DNA of 64,000 bases from Rudaea cellulosilytica DSM 22992 (GTDB lineage: Bacteria; Pseudomonadota; Gammaproteobacteria; Xanthomonadales; Rhodanobacteraceae). Location: positions 992,001 to 1,056,000 of the forward strand of contig NZ_KB899242.1 of NCBI RefSeq assembly GCF_000378125.1, in the 5' to 3' direction. This document shows positions 35,624 to 45,259 of this stretch, piece by piece (position 1 is the first letter of the stretch; the number at the start of each line of letters is the position of its first letter). The position numbers were made by a program, and so were the translations under genes. The notes under the pieces were generated by a model. That model worked only from the letters and a program-made list of their open reading frames with translations. It was not told the origin of the DNA and searched no databases.

Positions 35624-35673
35624 CGAACGATCTCCTTTCACAATAGTTTGTTTGTTTCGGCGCCGAGCAAAAT

Positions 35674-36873
35674 TCAACTCAACTCCGCGAAGAATTCCTT
35701 GATGCGCCTCATGCCCTCGTCGAGCTGCGCATCAGGACAGGTATACGAAATGCGCAGCGCGCGCGGTTCGCCGAACGCCGAACCCGGCACGCAGGCGACG
35801 CCCTTGGCCTCGAGCAGCGCATTGCACAGATCGACGTCGTTGCCAATCACAGTCGAGCCGTGCTTCTTGCCGAACGCGACCGAGATGTCCGGGAACACGT
35901 AGAACGCGCCTTGCGGCCGCGGGCAGTTCACGCCGGGAATCGCACTCAACGCCGCGAGCACGCGATCGCGCTTGGCGGCGAATTCGATCGCCTTGCGCGC
36001 CGGAAGGTCCTGCGGACCCGACAGCGCAGCGACCGCCGCGGCGGTGACGACTTCGGGCAGGTTGGTGATGTGGTTCGAGTTCAGCGTGACCAGCGCCTGC
36101 GCCACTTTCTCGGGCGCAGCGATCAAGCCGACGCGCCAGCCGGGCATGCCGTAGGTCTTCGAAATCGAGTCGACTACGATCGTGCGCTCGCGCAGCTCGG
36201 GCCGGACGTGCAGGAAATTGTGGTAGCCGACGCCGTCGAAGACGAGGCGGTTGTAGATGTCGTCGCAGATGATCCAGGTGTCGGGATGCGCGGCAAGCAC
36301 CTCGGCGAGCGCGGCGATCTCGGCCTTCGAATAGACCATGCCGGTCGGGTTCGACGGATTGTTGAACAGGAACACCTTGGGCTTGCTCGCCAGCGCCTTG
36401 GCCAGCTGCTCGGGCTTGAGCTTGTAGTCCTGCTCCGGCGGGCACGGCAGCAGCGTCGTCTTCGCACCAACGATGTCGGCGATGTCGGCGTAGCTCGTCC
36501 AGTACGGCGTCGGGAACACGATCTCGTCGCCCGGATTCAGCAGCGCCTCGGCGAGGTTGTACAGCACTTGCTTGGCGCCGATGCCAACGACGAGGTTCTT
36601 GCGCTCGTAGCCGTTGAAACCGCCGTCCTGCAGATGCTTGAGGAACGCGTCGAGCAGCGCTTCGCTGCCGCGGTTTGAACCATATTGACCGCTATCGTGC
36701 GCGAGCGCCTCGCGCGCCGCGGCGTAGACATGTTCGCCCGGCAGGAAATTCGGCACGCCGATCGAGAAGCTGATGATGTCCTTGCCCGCCGCCTTGAGCT
36801 GCTTCGCCTTCTCCGCCACGACCATGATGGCGCTGGGCTTGGCCCGGCTCATGCGTTCAGCCAGCAAAGGCAT
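35674..36873 (-). CDS. Class I PLP-dependent aminotransferase (aspartate aminotransferase-like)
   Basis: A 399-residue fold-type I enzyme. Conserved segments: [72 protein letters not shown] with the PLP Lys, and the C-terminal LRISYTC with the substrate-carboxylate Arg. It belongs to the AspC/I-beta-like group of bacterial aspartate or aromatic aminotransferases. Position just upstream of mdh fits aspartate-oxaloacetate exchange. The ATG at 36873 has GGAG. Substrate range beyond aspartate cannot be judged. Confidence 0.92.
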   Translation of the reverse strand: MPLLAERMSRAKPSAIMVVAEKAKQLKAAGKDIISFSIGVPNFLPGEHVYAAAREALAHDSGQYGSNRGSEALLDAFLKHLQDGGFNGYERKNLVVGIGAKQVLYNLAEALLNPGDEIVFPTPYWTSYADIADIVGAKTTLLPCPPEQDYKLKPEQLAKALASKPKVFLFNNPSNPTGMVYSKAEIAALAEVLAAHPDTWIICDDIYNRLVFDGVGYHNFLHVRPELRERTIVVDSISKTYGMPGWRVGLIAAPEKVAQALVTLNSNHITNLPEVVTAAAVAALSGPQDLPARKAIEFAAKRDRVLAALSAIPGVNCPRPQGAFYVFPDISVAFGKKHGSTVIGNDVDLCNALLEAKGVACVPGSAFGEPRALRISYTCPDAQLDEGMRRIKEFFAELS

Positions 36874-36909
36874 TTCAGTCTCCTGGGTTAGAGGTAGGAA
36901 CAGCGCTCC

Positions 36910-36918
36910 AGTTTAGCA
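36910..36918 (-). promoter_or_regulatory. Extended -10 promoter for the aminotransferase gene
   Basis: On the minus strand TGC (36918-36916) plus TAAACT (36915-36910). Transcription would start about 30 nt upstream of the ATG at 36873. No clear -35. Confidence 0.4.
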
Positions 36919-37014
36919 TATTTGCTGCAGCGCAGCGGCGCGTACAGCCGGCGGCAGATGCATCTACATCACGCATCTCAGAAGCGTTTTTAAGCTTTTG
37001 CGAACAAACGTATT

Positions 37015-37023
37015 TGCTACACT
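37015..37023 (+). promoter_or_regulatory. Extended -10 promoter for the GlsB/YeaQ gene
   Basis: TGC followed by TACACT (37018-37023) fits the extended -10 form; a T-rich stretch lies upstream (36987-37000) and there is no good -35. The start would be near 37030, 60 nt before the ATG. Confidence 0.45.
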
Positions 37024-37089
37024 CGCATCGCCCTGCCTGCGGCACATTTCGGCAGAACCGCTGTTCCGGACACGTCCTAAGGAGATCGC

Positions 37090-37347
37090 ATGCTGCACAT
37101 CATCTGGTCCATCATCATCGGTTTCATCGTCGGCTTGCTAGCGCGTTGGTTCTATCCGGGGGCGATGCACCTGGGGTTCATCCTGACCGTACTCCTCGGC
37201 ATCGGTGGCTCGATCGTCGGCGGCCTGATCGGCAGCCTGTTCAACAAGCCCGCTGACGGCCAGATGTTCCACCCCGCAGGTTTCATCATGTCCGTCATCG
37301 GGGCGGTCATCCTCCTGTTCATCGTCAAGCAGCTCGGTTACATGTAA
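37090..37347 (+). CDS. GlsB/YeaQ/YmgE-family small membrane protein
   Basis: An 85-residue transglycosylase-associated family protein with three membrane helices: IIWSIIIGFIVGLLARWFYPG, FILTVLLGIGGSIVGGLIGSLF, and FIMSVIGAVILLFIVKQLG. The Gly-rich second helix is typical. Members are linked to general stress; the molecular role is unknown. AAGGAG precedes the ATG by 6 nt. It is monocistronic with a strong terminator. Confidence 0.93.
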   Translation: MLHIIWSIIIGFIVGLLARWFYPGAMHLGFILTVLLGIGGSIVGGLIGSLFNKPADGQMFHPAGFIMSVIGAVILLFIVKQLGYM

Positions 37348-37368
37348 ACCGACCCGCTTTACGCAAAC

Positions 37369-37398
37369 AAAAAGGCCGCCCTCGGGCGGCCTTTTTTT
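37369..37398. terminator. Bidirectional Rho-independent terminator
   Basis: A-run plus GGCCGCC (37369-37380), CTCG loop, GGCGGCC and T7 (37385-37398). The A-tract/T-tract makes it a classic two-way terminator for the GlsB-like gene (+) and the convergent cyclophilin gene (-). Confidence 0.95.
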
Positions 37399-37414
37399 GT
37401 GCTCTGTTCCCGCG

Positions 37415-37933
37415 TCAGCGCGAAGCGAGCGTCTTGTTCCACTGTTCGAGCAGCGGCACGACCTTCCGGTTGGCGAACAGCGCCGCGGTGTCGCCAACGA
37501 TCGTGATCGATTCGATCTGGTCGCCCTGCTTGATGCTGTCGATGACCTTCTGGTCGTCCGCGCTCAGCACTTCGCCGAACACCGTGTGCTTGCCGTCGAG
37601 CCAGGGCGTGACCACGTGGGTGATGAAGAACTGCGAACCGTTCGTGCCCGGCCCGGCATTCGCCATCGACAGCACGCCCGGCTTGTCGTGGCGCAGGTGC
37701 GAGACGAACTCATCGCCGAAGCGATAGCCCGGACCGCCGCGACCCGAACCTTCCGGGCAGCCACCCTGGATCATGAAATCCGGGATCACGCGGTGGAAAC
37801 TCAGCCCATCGTAGAACTTGTGCTGGACGAGATTGACGAAGTTCGCCACCGTCACCGGCGTGTGCTCGGGCGTCAGGCGGATATGGATCGTACCGCGCGA
37901 GGTCTTGATATGGGCTTGCAGGTCTTGGCTCAT
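37415..37933 (-). CDS. ppiB: Peptidyl-prolyl cis-trans isomerase (cyclophilin, PpiB-like)
   Basis: A 172-residue cyclophilin. Active-site parts: [22 protein letters not shown] (FHRxIxxFMxQGG), [20 protein letters not shown] and [17 protein letters not shown]. There is no signal peptide, so it acts in the cytoplasm, as PpiB does. The N-terminal [21 protein letters not shown] is typical. The C-terminus [11 protein letters not shown] extends slightly past the core. GGAG precedes the ATG at 37933. Confidence 0.95.
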   Translation of the reverse strand: MSQDLQAHIKTSRGTIHIRLTPEHTPVTVANFVNLVQHKFYDGLSFHRVIPDFMIQGGCPEGSGRGGPGYRFGDEFVSHLRHDKPGVLSMANAGPGTNGSQFFITHVVTPWLDGKHTVFGEVLSADDQKVIDSIKQGDQIESITIVGDTAALFANRKVVPLLEQWNKTLASR

Positions 37934-38041
37934 GCAGAAAAATCTCCGGGGAAAACGCTATTTTTGCATAGCCAGCGCATCAGAACACCCCACAGGCGAC
38001 TCGCGCGTCCGCGAAGTCGGCTTCGCTGGCAATTGCCAGCA

Positions 38042-38731
38042 TCAGGGTTTGTCGGAGCTATCCGATTGTTTGGGCGCGGTCGCTGGAGGGTCAACTTCCT
38101 CGACCGGACCCACGGTGACGCTGTTCTTCCATTCGCGATCACGCGTGGCGAAATACAACGCAGGGTCCCAATCCTTCTTCGGATACTTGCCGGCGGCATC
38201 GTATCCAGCCAGCGAGCCAGTCATCTGCATGATCGCTTGCTTCAGCTCGAACACCATGCGCGGCTGGGCGACTTCGTCCGCATAGCGCTTGGCGAGTTGA
38301 GTGCGCTGGCTCTCGGCGCGAGCCAGCTGCGCCGGTGTCAAGGTCTCTTTCAGTTCGTCGCGCGTGGCGACAAACTGCGGATAGCCGCGCTCGCAAGCCA
38401 GATCCATCCATGCGTAGGCCATTACGGGATCCTTGGCAACGCCCTCGCCGTTCTTGTACATCAAGCCGATGCTGAGCTGGGACAGCTTGTCCGCATACTG
38501 TGCTCCGACTTCGAAATATTTCATCGCGTCGCCATAGCGGCGATGGGCATAGGCGCGCATACCAGCGGTCATGCCCCACTGGTCGGGGTGATGCCAAGTG
38601 GACATCTTGCTCATTGCGAGCAGCGTTTTCATTACCTCCGGGTCTTCGGCAGGATCGCCTGCACCTCGGGCATTAGCGGCCAACAGACCAATGCCCATGA
38701 GCATGCAGAAAACGGTCCGGGCACTTCGCAT
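38042..38731 (-). CDS. Exported Sel1-repeat-like protein
   Basis: A 229-residue protein with a signal peptide (VFCMLMGIGLLAANARGAG). Residues ~60-115 resemble Sel1/TPR units: RRYGDAMKYFEVGAQYADKL, QLSIGLMYKNGEGVAKDPVMAYAWMDLACERG. A helical middle and a Pro/Ser-rich tail follow. Sel1 repeats mediate protein contacts in the envelope; the partner is unknown. The ATG at 38731 has GAGG 8 nt upstream; an in-frame ATG at 38749 is less likely. Upstream is the typA promoter region, in divergent orientation. Confidence 0.8.
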   Translation of the reverse strand: MRSARTVFCMLMGIGLLAANARGAGDPAEDPEVMKTLLAMSKMSTWHHPDQWGMTAGMRAYAHRRYGDAMKYFEVGAQYADKLSQLSIGLMYKNGEGVAKDPVMAYAWMDLACERGYPQFVATRDELKETLTPAQLARAESQRTQLAKRYADEVAQPRMVFELKQAIMQMTGSLAGYDAAGKYPKKDWDPALYFATRDREWKNSVTVGPVEEVDPPATAPKQSDSSDKP

Positions 38732-38832
38732 ACCTGTCACCTCGATCATGCCGTGGCCGGTAACGACTTTCAGGTCATTCGGCGCGCCATCAGCCTAACT
38801 ATTGCTGCGCCGCAGTATCAAATTAAATCGGG

Positions 38833-38838
38833 TATAAT
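38833..38838 (+). promoter_or_regulatory. -10 element (TATAAT) for typA
   Basis: A perfect TATAAT at 38833-38838 lies 50 bp before the typA ATG. The best -35-like hexamer TTGCTG is 25 bp upstream, too far, so only the -10 is certain. Transcription would begin near 38845. Confidence 0.6.
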
Positions 38839-38888
38839 CTTGTAAATCCTTGTCTCATTCAGCCTGCCGCGAGGGCGGGCTTATCACC

Positions 38889-40721
38889 ATGTCCATCGAA
38901 AATCTGCGCAATATCGCCATCGTCGCCCACGTCGACCATGGCAAGACCACCCTCGTCGACTGCCTGCTCAAGCAGTCCGGCACGTTCAGCGAACGCACGG
39001 TGCTCGCTGAGCGCGTGATGGACTCGAACGACCAGGAAAAAGAACGCGGCATCACGATCCTGGCCAAGAACACCGCGATCACCTGGCAGGGCAACCGCAT
39101 CAATATCGTCGACACGCCGGGACACGCCGATTTCGGCGGCGAGGTCGAGCGCGTGCTGTCGATGGTCGATTCCGTGCTGCTGCTGGTCGACGCGATGGAC
39201 GGTCCGATGCCGCAAACGCGCTTCGTCACCCAGAAAGCGTTCCAGATGGGCTTCAAGCCTATCGTCGTGATCAACAAGGTCGACCGCCCCGGTGCGCGCC
39301 CGGACTGGGTGCTCGACCAGACCTTCGACCTGTTCGACCGCCTCGGCGCGACCAACGAGCAGCTCGACTTCCCGGTCGTCTACGCCTCGGCCCTGCACGG
39401 CTATGCGGGCCTGACGCCCGACGTGCGCGAAGGCGACATGACGCCGCTGTACGAGGCGATCATGAAGCACGTGCACGCGCCCAAGGTCGACCCGGATGGT
39501 CCGTTCCAGATGCGCATCTCGCAGCTCGACTACAACAGCTATGTCGGCTTGATCGGCATCGGCCGCATCCAACGCGGCAAGGTGCGCACCAACATGCCGG
39601 TCGCCGTGGTTGACCGCGAAGGCAAGAAGCGCAACGGCCGCGTCCTGCAGGTGCTCGGCTTCATGGGCCTGGAGCGCCGCGAAGTCGCCGAGGCAGAAGC
39701 CGGCGACATCGTCGCCATCAACGGCGTCGAAGACTTGGGCATTTCCGACACGATCTGCGCGCCCGACGTGCCGGAACAACTGCCCGTGCTGACGGTGGAC
39801 GAACCGACCATCAGCATGACTTTTCAGGTCAACAACTCGCCGTTCGCCGGCAACAAGGAGCTGTCCGGCGGCAAGTTCCTGACCAGCCGCCAGCTGCGCG
39901 AGCGCCTCGATCGCGAGCGCGTGCACAACGTTGCGCTGCGCGTCGAGGAAGGTTCCGATGCGGACAAATTCCTCGTCTCCGGCCGCGGCGAGCTGCATCT
40001 GTCGGTGCTGATCGAGAACATGCGCCGCGAAGGCTATGAACTGGCCGTGTCGCGCCCGGAAGTCATCATCAAGGAAATCGACGGCCAGTTGATGGAGCCG
40101 ATCGAGCAGCTCGTCGTCGACGTGGAAGAAATCCACCAGGGCGGCGTGATGGAAAAACTCGGCGCGCGCAAGGCGCAGTTGAAGAACATGGAGCCGGATG
40201 GAAAAGGTCGGGTGCGCCTCGAGTATCAAATCCCGGCGCGCGGCTTGATCGGTTTCCAAAACGAATTCCGCACTCTCACCCAGGGTTCGGGCCTGCTGTT
40301 CCACGTCTTCGACCATTACGGCCCGAAGGAACAGGGCACGATCGCCAAGCGTCTCAATGGCGTGATGATCGCCAACGCGCCGGGCGCCACGCCGGCCTAC
40401 GCGCTGGGGCCGCTCGAAGAGCGCGGCAAACTGTTCGCCGCCGAAGGCGACCAGGTATACGAAGGCCAGCTGGTCGGCATCCACTCCAAGGACAACGACC
40501 TCACCGTCAACGCGATCAAGACCAAGCCGCTGACAAACATGCGTGCCTCGGGCAAGGACGACGCGATCAAGCTGACCCCGGCGATCAAGTACTCGCTGGA
40601 GCAGGCGCTCGATTTCATCGAGGACGACGAACTGGTCGAAGTCACGCCGAAGGAAATCCGCCTGCGCAAGAAGCACCTGACCGAGAACGATCGCAAGCGC
40701 GCTTCGCGCCAGGCGGCGTAA
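38889..40721 (+). CDS. typA: Ribosome-associated GTPase TypA/BipA
   Basis: A 610-residue translational GTPase. G motifs: G1 [11 protein letters not shown]3 [16 protein letters not shown]4 NKVDRPGA, G5 SALHG. The switch-1 RGITILAKN form and the C-terminal domain ([44 protein letters not shown]) are typical of TypA/BipA. It binds 70S ribosomes and supports 50S assembly, cold growth and stress survival. The start at 38889 ([14 protein letters not shown]) is standard. Confidence 0.98.
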   Translation: MSIENLRNIAIVAHVDHGKTTLVDCLLKQSGTFSERTVLAERVMDSNDQEKERGITILAKNTAITWQGNRINIVDTPGHADFGGEVERVLSMVDSVLLLVDAMDGPMPQTRFVTQKAFQMGFKPIVVINKVDRPGARPDWVLDQTFDLFDRLGATNEQLDFPVVYASALHGYAGLTPDVREGDMTPLYEAIMKHVHAPKVDPDGPFQMRISQLDYNSYVGLIGIGRIQRGKVRTNMPVAVVDREGKKRNGRVLQVLGFMGLERREVAEAEAGDIVAINGVEDLGISDTICAPDVPEQLPVLTVDEPTISMTFQVNNSPFAGNKELSGGKFLTSRQLRERLDRERVHNVALRVEEGSDADKFLVSGRGELHLSVLIENMRREGYELAVSRPEVIIKEIDGQLMEPIEQLVVDVEEIHQGGVMEKLGARKAQLKNMEPDGKGRVRLEYQIPARGLIGFQNEFRTLTQGSGLLFHVFDHYGPKEQGTIAKRLNGVMIANAPGATPAYALGPLEERGKLFAAEGDQVYEGQLVGIHSKDNDLTVNAIKTKPLTNMRASGKDDAIKLTPAIKYSLEQALDFIEDDELVEVTPKEIRLRKKHLTENDRKRASRQAA

Positions 40722-40743
40722 AAGCTCGAGCAATAGTTTTGTC

Positions 40744-40766
40744 CCGCACGCCGCAATGGCGTGCGG
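40744..40766 (+). terminator. Hairpin after typA
   Basis: 9-bp arms CCGCACGCC and GGCGTGCGG around GCAAT, 22 bp after the typA stop. No T-run follows, so its strength is uncertain. The rest of the 193-bp gap to the cupin gene holds nothing else recognised. Confidence 0.5.
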
Positions 40767-40914
40767 AGGCTGCAACCCTTTACAGGGTTCCGGGCAAGTC
40801 TCCCGGATCGCTCCAGCCGACTTCCATTCCGGCTATCCTTGCGGCCGCGGCTACCCGTCGATCGAGGCTAGTCATAGCTCGGTCCGCTGTCGCTTCCAGC
40901 TCTAAGGGATACCG

Positions 40915-41322
40915 ATGAACGCAGCGGCGAATATTCTCGGCGCCTATCTTCACGCCCACGACGGAGGCAGGATCGACGCGATTCCGCCGTCCGAATCGTT
41001 TTGGCAGGATGTCGCCAGCGGCGCCTATCCCGACCTGGACCAGGGTCGGCTGATGTCAGCGTTCACGTTCTCCGAGCCATGGGCAACCTGGGAGCGCCAT
41101 CCCGTCGGCGAAGAGGTGGTCATGCTGCTCTCCGGTGCGGCGACTCTGGTCATCGAGGAGTCGGGCAGTGAATGCGAGGTGCATCTGAACTCGCCCGGCG
41201 ACTATGTCCTCGTGCCGCAAGGCGCCTGGCACACGGCAAAAACGCATGTCCCCACCACGATGCTGTTCCTGACTCCGGGCAAGGACACCGAGCATCGGCC
41301 GGTCGGATTCGTTGCCGGCTAA
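40915..41322 (+). CDS. Cupin-domain protein
   Basis: A 135-residue single-domain cupin. The two cupin motifs are visible: WERHPVGEEVVMLLSGAATLVIE (motif 1, with H and E metal ligands) and DYVLVPQGAWHTAKTH (motif 2, with the final His). It probably binds a metal and a small ligand; the reaction is unknown. AAGGGA precedes the ATG. The next gene starts 8 bp after its stop, so they are probably co-transcribed. Confidence 0.88.
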   Translation: MNAAANILGAYLHAHDGGRIDAIPPSESFWQDVASGAYPDLDQGRLMSAFTFSEPWATWERHPVGEEVVMLLSGAATLVIEESGSECEVHLNSPGDYVLVPQGAWHTAKTHVPTTMLFLTPGKDTEHRPVGFVAG

Positions 41323-41330
41323 CCCCTGAC

Positions 41331-41738
41331 GTGCGCCCATTCCTGCACGTGATCAGTGTTCTCTGCCTGCTGCCCAGCGTGCTGCTCGCCTCCGCCTTTC
41401 TCGCGCTGGGGCACGCCATCGCAGCCGGCACGCTGCTCGGTTTCTTCGAGCAGTTGTTGGTCATGGCGACCTGGCTGATTCCTTGGGGTCTGCTGGCCAG
41501 TCTTGCAGCTTTCCTTGTGCTGCTGTCGGCGGGTTTTTCACAACGCCTGCGCTGGCTGGCGGGCTCGTGCGTGGCTGCCTTCTCTATCGGCAGCGTCGCG
41601 GTGATCCTCGCGTTCGACAGCCAGCCGCTGTCGTTGGGCCAACTGACGTTTTTCGTGCCTGCGCTGTTCTCGACATGGATCGGCCTCTGGCTGGCCGTGA
41701 GCGAGGGTCCGCACACCAAGATCGCCCGGCCAACTTGA
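41331..41738 (+). CDS. Small integral membrane protein of unknown function
   Basis: A 135-residue protein with four predicted helices: SVLCLLPSVLLASAFLALG, LLVMATWLIPWGLLASLAAFLVLL, LAGSCVAAFSIGSVAVIL and TFFVPALFSTWIGLWLAV. It starts with GTG at 41331, 8 bp after the cupin stop, in a different frame from antisense or longer readings. No family recognised. It lies between the cupin and amidase genes (13 bp to the amidase), probably in one transcript. Confidence 0.72.
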   Translation: MRPFLHVISVLCLLPSVLLASAFLALGHAIAAGTLLGFFEQLLVMATWLIPWGLLASLAAFLVLLSAGFSQRLRWLAGSCVAAFSIGSVAVILAFDSQPLSLGQLTFFVPALFSTWIGLWLAVSEGPHTKIARPT

Positions 41739-41751
41739 ATGGAGACTCGCC

Positions 41752-43344
41752 ATGATCGATCTCGCCATGCCGCGATTGTTTGCGTTTCTCATCGCCACCG
41801 TTTGCGTACCCATGGCCACGTCGGCGGCGGAACCCGTTTCGCCACCAGCAGAGGAGCTCTCGATCCGCGACTTCGCGCAGAAATTGCAGCATGGGGAATG
41901 GACTGCACATGCATTGGCGCAGCAGTATCTCGACCGCATCGCCGCGATCGACAGGGCCGGCCCTGCGATCAACGCGGTGATCGAACTCAACCCCGATGCG
42001 CTCGCGATCGCCGACGAGATCGACGTTAGCCGGAAAAGTGGAAAAGTGTACGCATCGTTGCGCGGCATTCCGGTGCTGATCAAGGACAACATCGACACGG
42101 CCGACAAGATGCACACGACCGCCGGCTCGCTCGCGCTGGCCGATTCGATCGCGGCGCGCGACGCTACCATCGTGGCGAAATTGCGCACGGCCGGCGCCGT
42201 GATCCTCGGCAAGACCAACCTGTCGGAATGGGCCAACTTCCGCTCGAATCACTCGACCAGCGGCTGGAGCGGACGCGGCGGCTTGACGAAGAATCCCTAC
42301 GCACTCGACCGCAACGCCTGCGGCTCAAGTTCGGGCACGGGCGCGGCCATCGCGGCGAATCTCGCCGTGGCCGGCATCGGCACCGAGACCGATGGCTCGA
42401 TCGTCTGCCCCGCGTCGGCGAACGGGCTGGTCGGGATCAAGCCGACGCTCGGCCTCGTCAGCCGCGCCGGCATCGTGCCGATCGCGCATAGCCAGGATAC
42501 CGCCGGACCAATGGCACGCCGCGTCGCCGATGCGGCCGCCTTGTTGACCGCAATCGCCGGCAGCGACATACGTGATCCGGCGACGAAAGACGCGGACAAG
42601 CATCGCGCGGAATACACGAAATTCCTCGACGCGAAGCGCCTGCGTGGAGCGCGTATCGGCGTCGTGCGCAAGCTGGCCGGCGTCGGCCCCGAGGTCGATC
42701 GCGTGTTCGATGCGAGCATCGCCGCGTTGAAGGCCGCTGGCGCCGTGATCGTAGATCCGGTCGAACTGCCGAACCAGGGCAAATACGACGACGAGGAAAA
42801 CATCGTGCTGCAATACGAATTCAAGGCCGATCTCGATGCCTATCTCGCCACGCTCGCGCCCGATGTGAAGACGCGCAGCCTCGCCGGCCTTATCGAGTTC
42901 GACAAGGCGCATGCGGATCGCGAAATGCCCTGGTTCGGCCAGGAGACGTTCGAGCAGTCGCAGGCGCGCGGCGGCCTCGACGAAAAAGTATACAAAGACG
43001 CTCTGACGAAATCGAAGCGCCTCGCCGGCGCCGAAGGCATCGACGCGGCGCTGGCCAAGGACAAACTCGACGTGCTGATCGCACCGACCGGCGGCCCAGC
43101 CTGGGTCACCGATCTCGTCAACGGCGATCACTACACAGGCGGCAGCTCGACGCCGGCCGCGGTGGCCGGCTATCCCGCGATCAGCGTACCGATGGGCTTC
43201 GTGCATGAGTTGCCCGTGGGCATCACATTCTTCGGCGCAGCCTGGAGCGAGGCAAAACTGATCAGCTACGCCTACGCATTCGAGCAGGCTACGCGGGCGC
43301 GCAAGCCGCCACGATTTCTTGAGCACGTCGGCACGTCGGATTGA
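41752..43344 (+). CDS. Exported amidase-signature-family protein
   Basis: A 530-residue protein with a signal peptide (LFAFLIATVCVPMATSAAE). The amidase signature triad is present: Lys in PVLIKDNIDTADK, and Ser pair in NACGSSSGTGAAIAANLAV; TETDGSIVCPASANGLVGIKP follows. It should hydrolyse an amide bond in the periplasm. Relatives include putative exported amidases and are distinct from the tRNA amidotransferase GatA, which is cytoplasmic. The substrate is not identifiable. It is 13 bp downstream of the small membrane-protein gene. Confidence 0.9.
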   Translation: MIDLAMPRLFAFLIATVCVPMATSAAEPVSPPAEELSIRDFAQKLQHGEWTAHALAQQYLDRIAAIDRAGPAINAVIELNPDALAIADEIDVSRKSGKVYASLRGIPVLIKDNIDTADKMHTTAGSLALADSIAARDATIVAKLRTAGAVILGKTNLSEWANFRSNHSTSGWSGRGGLTKNPYALDRNACGSSSGTGAAIAANLAVAGIGTETDGSIVCPASANGLVGIKPTLGLVSRAGIVPIAHSQDTAGPMARRVADAAALLTAIAGSDIRDPATKDADKHRAEYTKFLDAKRLRGARIGVVRKLAGVGPEVDRVFDASIAALKAAGAVIVDPVELPNQGKYDDEENIVLQYEFKADLDAYLATLAPDVKTRSLAGLIEFDKAHADREMPWFGQETFEQSQARGGLDEKVYKDALTKSKRLAGAEGIDAALAKDKLDVLIAPTGGPAWVTDLVNGDHYTGGSSTPAAVAGYPAISVPMGFVHELPVGITFFGAAWSEAKLISYAYAFEQATRARKPPRFLEHVGTSD

Positions 43345-43356
43345 AACCGATGTCGC

Positions 43357-43371
43357 GCCGGGCATCCCGGC
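43357..43371 (+). terminator. Hairpin after the amidase gene
   Basis: GCCGGG-CAT-CCCGGC, 12 bp after the stop, followed after 7 nt by a T-run at 43381-43385. A weak intrinsic terminator is likely. Confidence 0.55.
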
Positions 43372-43387
43372 ACAAAGAAGTTTTTCG

Positions 43388-43416
43388 TTGACATCGAAGC
43401 GCCCCGCGCCTACCCT
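43388..43416 (+). promoter_or_regulatory. Promoter for the small gene and porin
   Basis: Consensus TTGACA (43388-43393), 17-bp spacer, TACCCT (43411-43416). Transcription would start near 43423 and leave a ~205-nt leader before the ATG at 43630. That leader has no gene. Confidence 0.55.
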
Positions 43417-43629
43417 TCGCCGCGCTTCAGTCCGCCGAAGCATTTCCTCCAGCCAACCACTGACATCAATGGACAGCTATCCGAGTACCAACGCAGCACC
43501 GGGCCTTCGCGGGCCATGGGCTGCCTTGGCCGCACAAACCCTGCCGCTCCGCGCGGATACGGGCCGTCTCGCGATCTAGCCGATAGCTGGTCGTGATTCA
43601 CCCGTTCCGTCATGGAATCGAGGTGAATC

Positions 43630-43827
43630 ATGAAAATGCAGTTCCTGCTCTCCCTGTTCCCGCACGATCGTCGTTTCGGCGTGCGCGATGCCTATTGCGC
43701 GACCTCGCGCGCCCTGCCCTACGTCGCCGCGAACGATGCCTCGTTCGCGCGCCGGAAGCTCGTCTGCCGCTGGCGGCGCAGCCCGACCAGCGGCAAGCTC
43801 GAAGCACGCTGGACGACACAGGATTGA
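43630..43827 (+). CDS. Small basic protein of unknown function
   Basis: A 65-residue protein, rich in Arg (KLVCRWRRSPTSGKLEARW). It has a good ribosome site (GAGGTG, then AATC before ATG) and sits upstream of the porin gene (76 bp gap), downstream of a plausible promoter. There is no signal peptide or membrane helix. No family recognised; codon bias looks like its neighbours, which argues that it is real. Confidence 0.55.
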   Translation: MKMQFLLSLFPHDRRFGVRDAYCATSRALPYVAANDASFARRKLVCRWRRSPTSGKLEARWTTQD

Positions 43828-43838
43828 AACCAAGCCCG

Positions 43839-43871
43839 CCCATGCTGCGCAATCAATGCGCGCAGCATGGG
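43839..43871 (+). promoter_or_regulatory. Hairpin upstream of the porin gene
   Basis: Perfect 12-bp arms CCCATGCTGCGC (43839-43850) and GCGCAGCATGGG (43860-43871) with a 9-nt loop, between the small gene's stop and the porin ATG (32 bp from it). It has no T-run, so it may stabilise mRNA or modulate porin translation rather than terminate. Confidence 0.5.
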
Positions 43872-43903
43872 ACCATGTTCACGTGCTCATGGAAACCGGA
43901 ATC

Positions 43904-45241
43904 ATGAAACTCAAGCCAGCCTTCGCCATCTTTGGCGCACTCGTCCTTGCGGTCCCTCCAGCCTCGGTCCTCGCCGTCGACGCGCCGACCGAATTCGTGC
44001 CGCAGCTGCTCGGCGCGCAATACACCTTCGTCGACCAGCATCAGGATGCGTTGCGTTCGCCCTATTCCGGCCCTTTAAGTCTGCGCGCGAGCGGCGACAC
44101 GGAGCGTTCGCACACCTTCGGCGCCTACTTCGGCGTGGCGTTGCCATGGCACTTCCAGTTCTATCTCGATGCGGAAATGTTCAAGGGTGCCGGCGTCAGC
44201 AATGCCACCGGTATGGCTGGGTTGAGCAACGGCGACGTGATCCGCTCGGGCACCGCAAACCTCGGCAAGCGCCCGTACATCGCGCGCCGAGTGCTGCGCT
44301 ACGCGCTGCCGCTCGGCGAAGAGACCTACGATGTCAAAGCCGCGCAGGGCCAGCTCGCGGGCAAGGAATATGCGAGCCGATTCGAGGTGAAGCTCGGCAA
44401 GCTCGCAGTCAGCGACGATTTCGACAAGAACCGCTACGCGAATTCGACGCGCACTCAGTTCATGAACTGGGCGCTGTTCAACAACGCCGCCTGGGATTTC
44501 GCCGCCGATACGCGCGGCTACACGGGCGGCGCGATGCTCGCCCTCGTGCAACCGGCGTGGACGTTGCGTTACGGCATTTATGAAATGCCGCGCGAGGCGA
44601 ACGGACAGGCGCTGGAATGGCCGATCTCGCGCGCGCGCGGCGAGCAGATGGAGTTGACCTGGCAACCGCAGAAGGACGGCTACGCAGTGCGCGTGCTCGC
44701 GTTCCGCAACATCGCGCGCATGGGCGTGTATCGTGACGCGATCGCTGCCGCGCAGGAATCGGGCGCGACGCCGGATATCCGCGCCGATGATCGCGATGGC
44801 CGTCGCAAGCATGGCTGTGCGATCAATGCTGAACTGCCGCTCGCCGACGACGGTGAAACTGGCCTGTTCGCGCGCATCGGCTGGAACGACGGCCGCACGG
44901 AATCGTTCGCGTTCACCGAAGCGGACCGCGCCACCAGCATCGGCGGACAACTATCGGGTCTGCACTGGGGACGCGCGCAGGATCATCTCGCGCTCGCGAT
45001 CGCGGTGAACGGCATTTCGCAAGACCATCGCGACTATCTCGCGCTCGGCGGCAGCGGCTTTCTGATCGGTGACGGCCGGATCGACTACGGCCATGAACAG
45101 ATCGCCGAGCTTTACTACGCGGCGCAAATCGTGCCGCATGTGACGATCAGCCCCGACTTCCAGTTTGCCCGCAACCCGGGATACAACCGCGACCGCGGAC
45201 CGGCGCGCTTCTTCGGCCTGCGCGCGCACGTGGAACTTTGA
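43904..45241 (+). CDS. OprB-family carbohydrate-selective porin
   Basis: A 445-residue outer-membrane protein. The signal peptide (FGALVLAVPPASVLA) is followed by beta-strand-rich sequence of the OprB type: LGAQYTFVDQHQDALRSPYSG, RSHTFGAYFGVALPW, YANSTRTQFMNWALFNNAAWDF, LALAIAVNGISQDHRDYLALGG and the C-terminal FARNPGYNRDRGPARFFGLRAH ending in VEL. It would form a channel for sugars or other small solutes. The start at 43904 is preferred to longer in-frame options because it opens with the signal peptide. It is followed after 18 bp by a TIR element. Confidence 0.88.
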   Translation: MKLKPAFAIFGALVLAVPPASVLAVDAPTEFVPQLLGAQYTFVDQHQDALRSPYSGPLSLRASGDTERSHTFGAYFGVALPWHFQFYLDAEMFKGAGVSNATGMAGLSNGDVIRSGTANLGKRPYIARRVLRYALPLGEETYDVKAAQGQLAGKEYASRFEVKLGKLAVSDDFDKNRYANSTRTQFMNWALFNNAAWDFAADTRGYTGGAMLALVQPAWTLRYGIYEMPREANGQALEWPISRARGEQMELTWQPQKDGYAVRVLAFRNIARMGVYRDAIAAAQESGATPDIRADDRDGRRKHGCAINAELPLADDGETGLFARIGWNDGRTESFAFTEADRATSIGGQLSGLHWGRAQDHLALAIAVNGISQDHRDYLALGGSGFLIGDGRIDYGHEQIAELYYAAQIVPHVTISPDFQFARNPGYNRDRGPARFFGLRAHVEL

Positions 45242-45259
45242 GGAAAGAAAACTTCCCTC

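Noticed and set aside
38859-40775. A 638-codon open frame on the minus strand
   Set aside because: It is antisense to typA along its whole length and has shadow-type composition.
40722-40914. Riboswitch in the typA-cupin gap
   Set aside because: Only a simple hairpin is present; no conserved riboswitch core was recognised.
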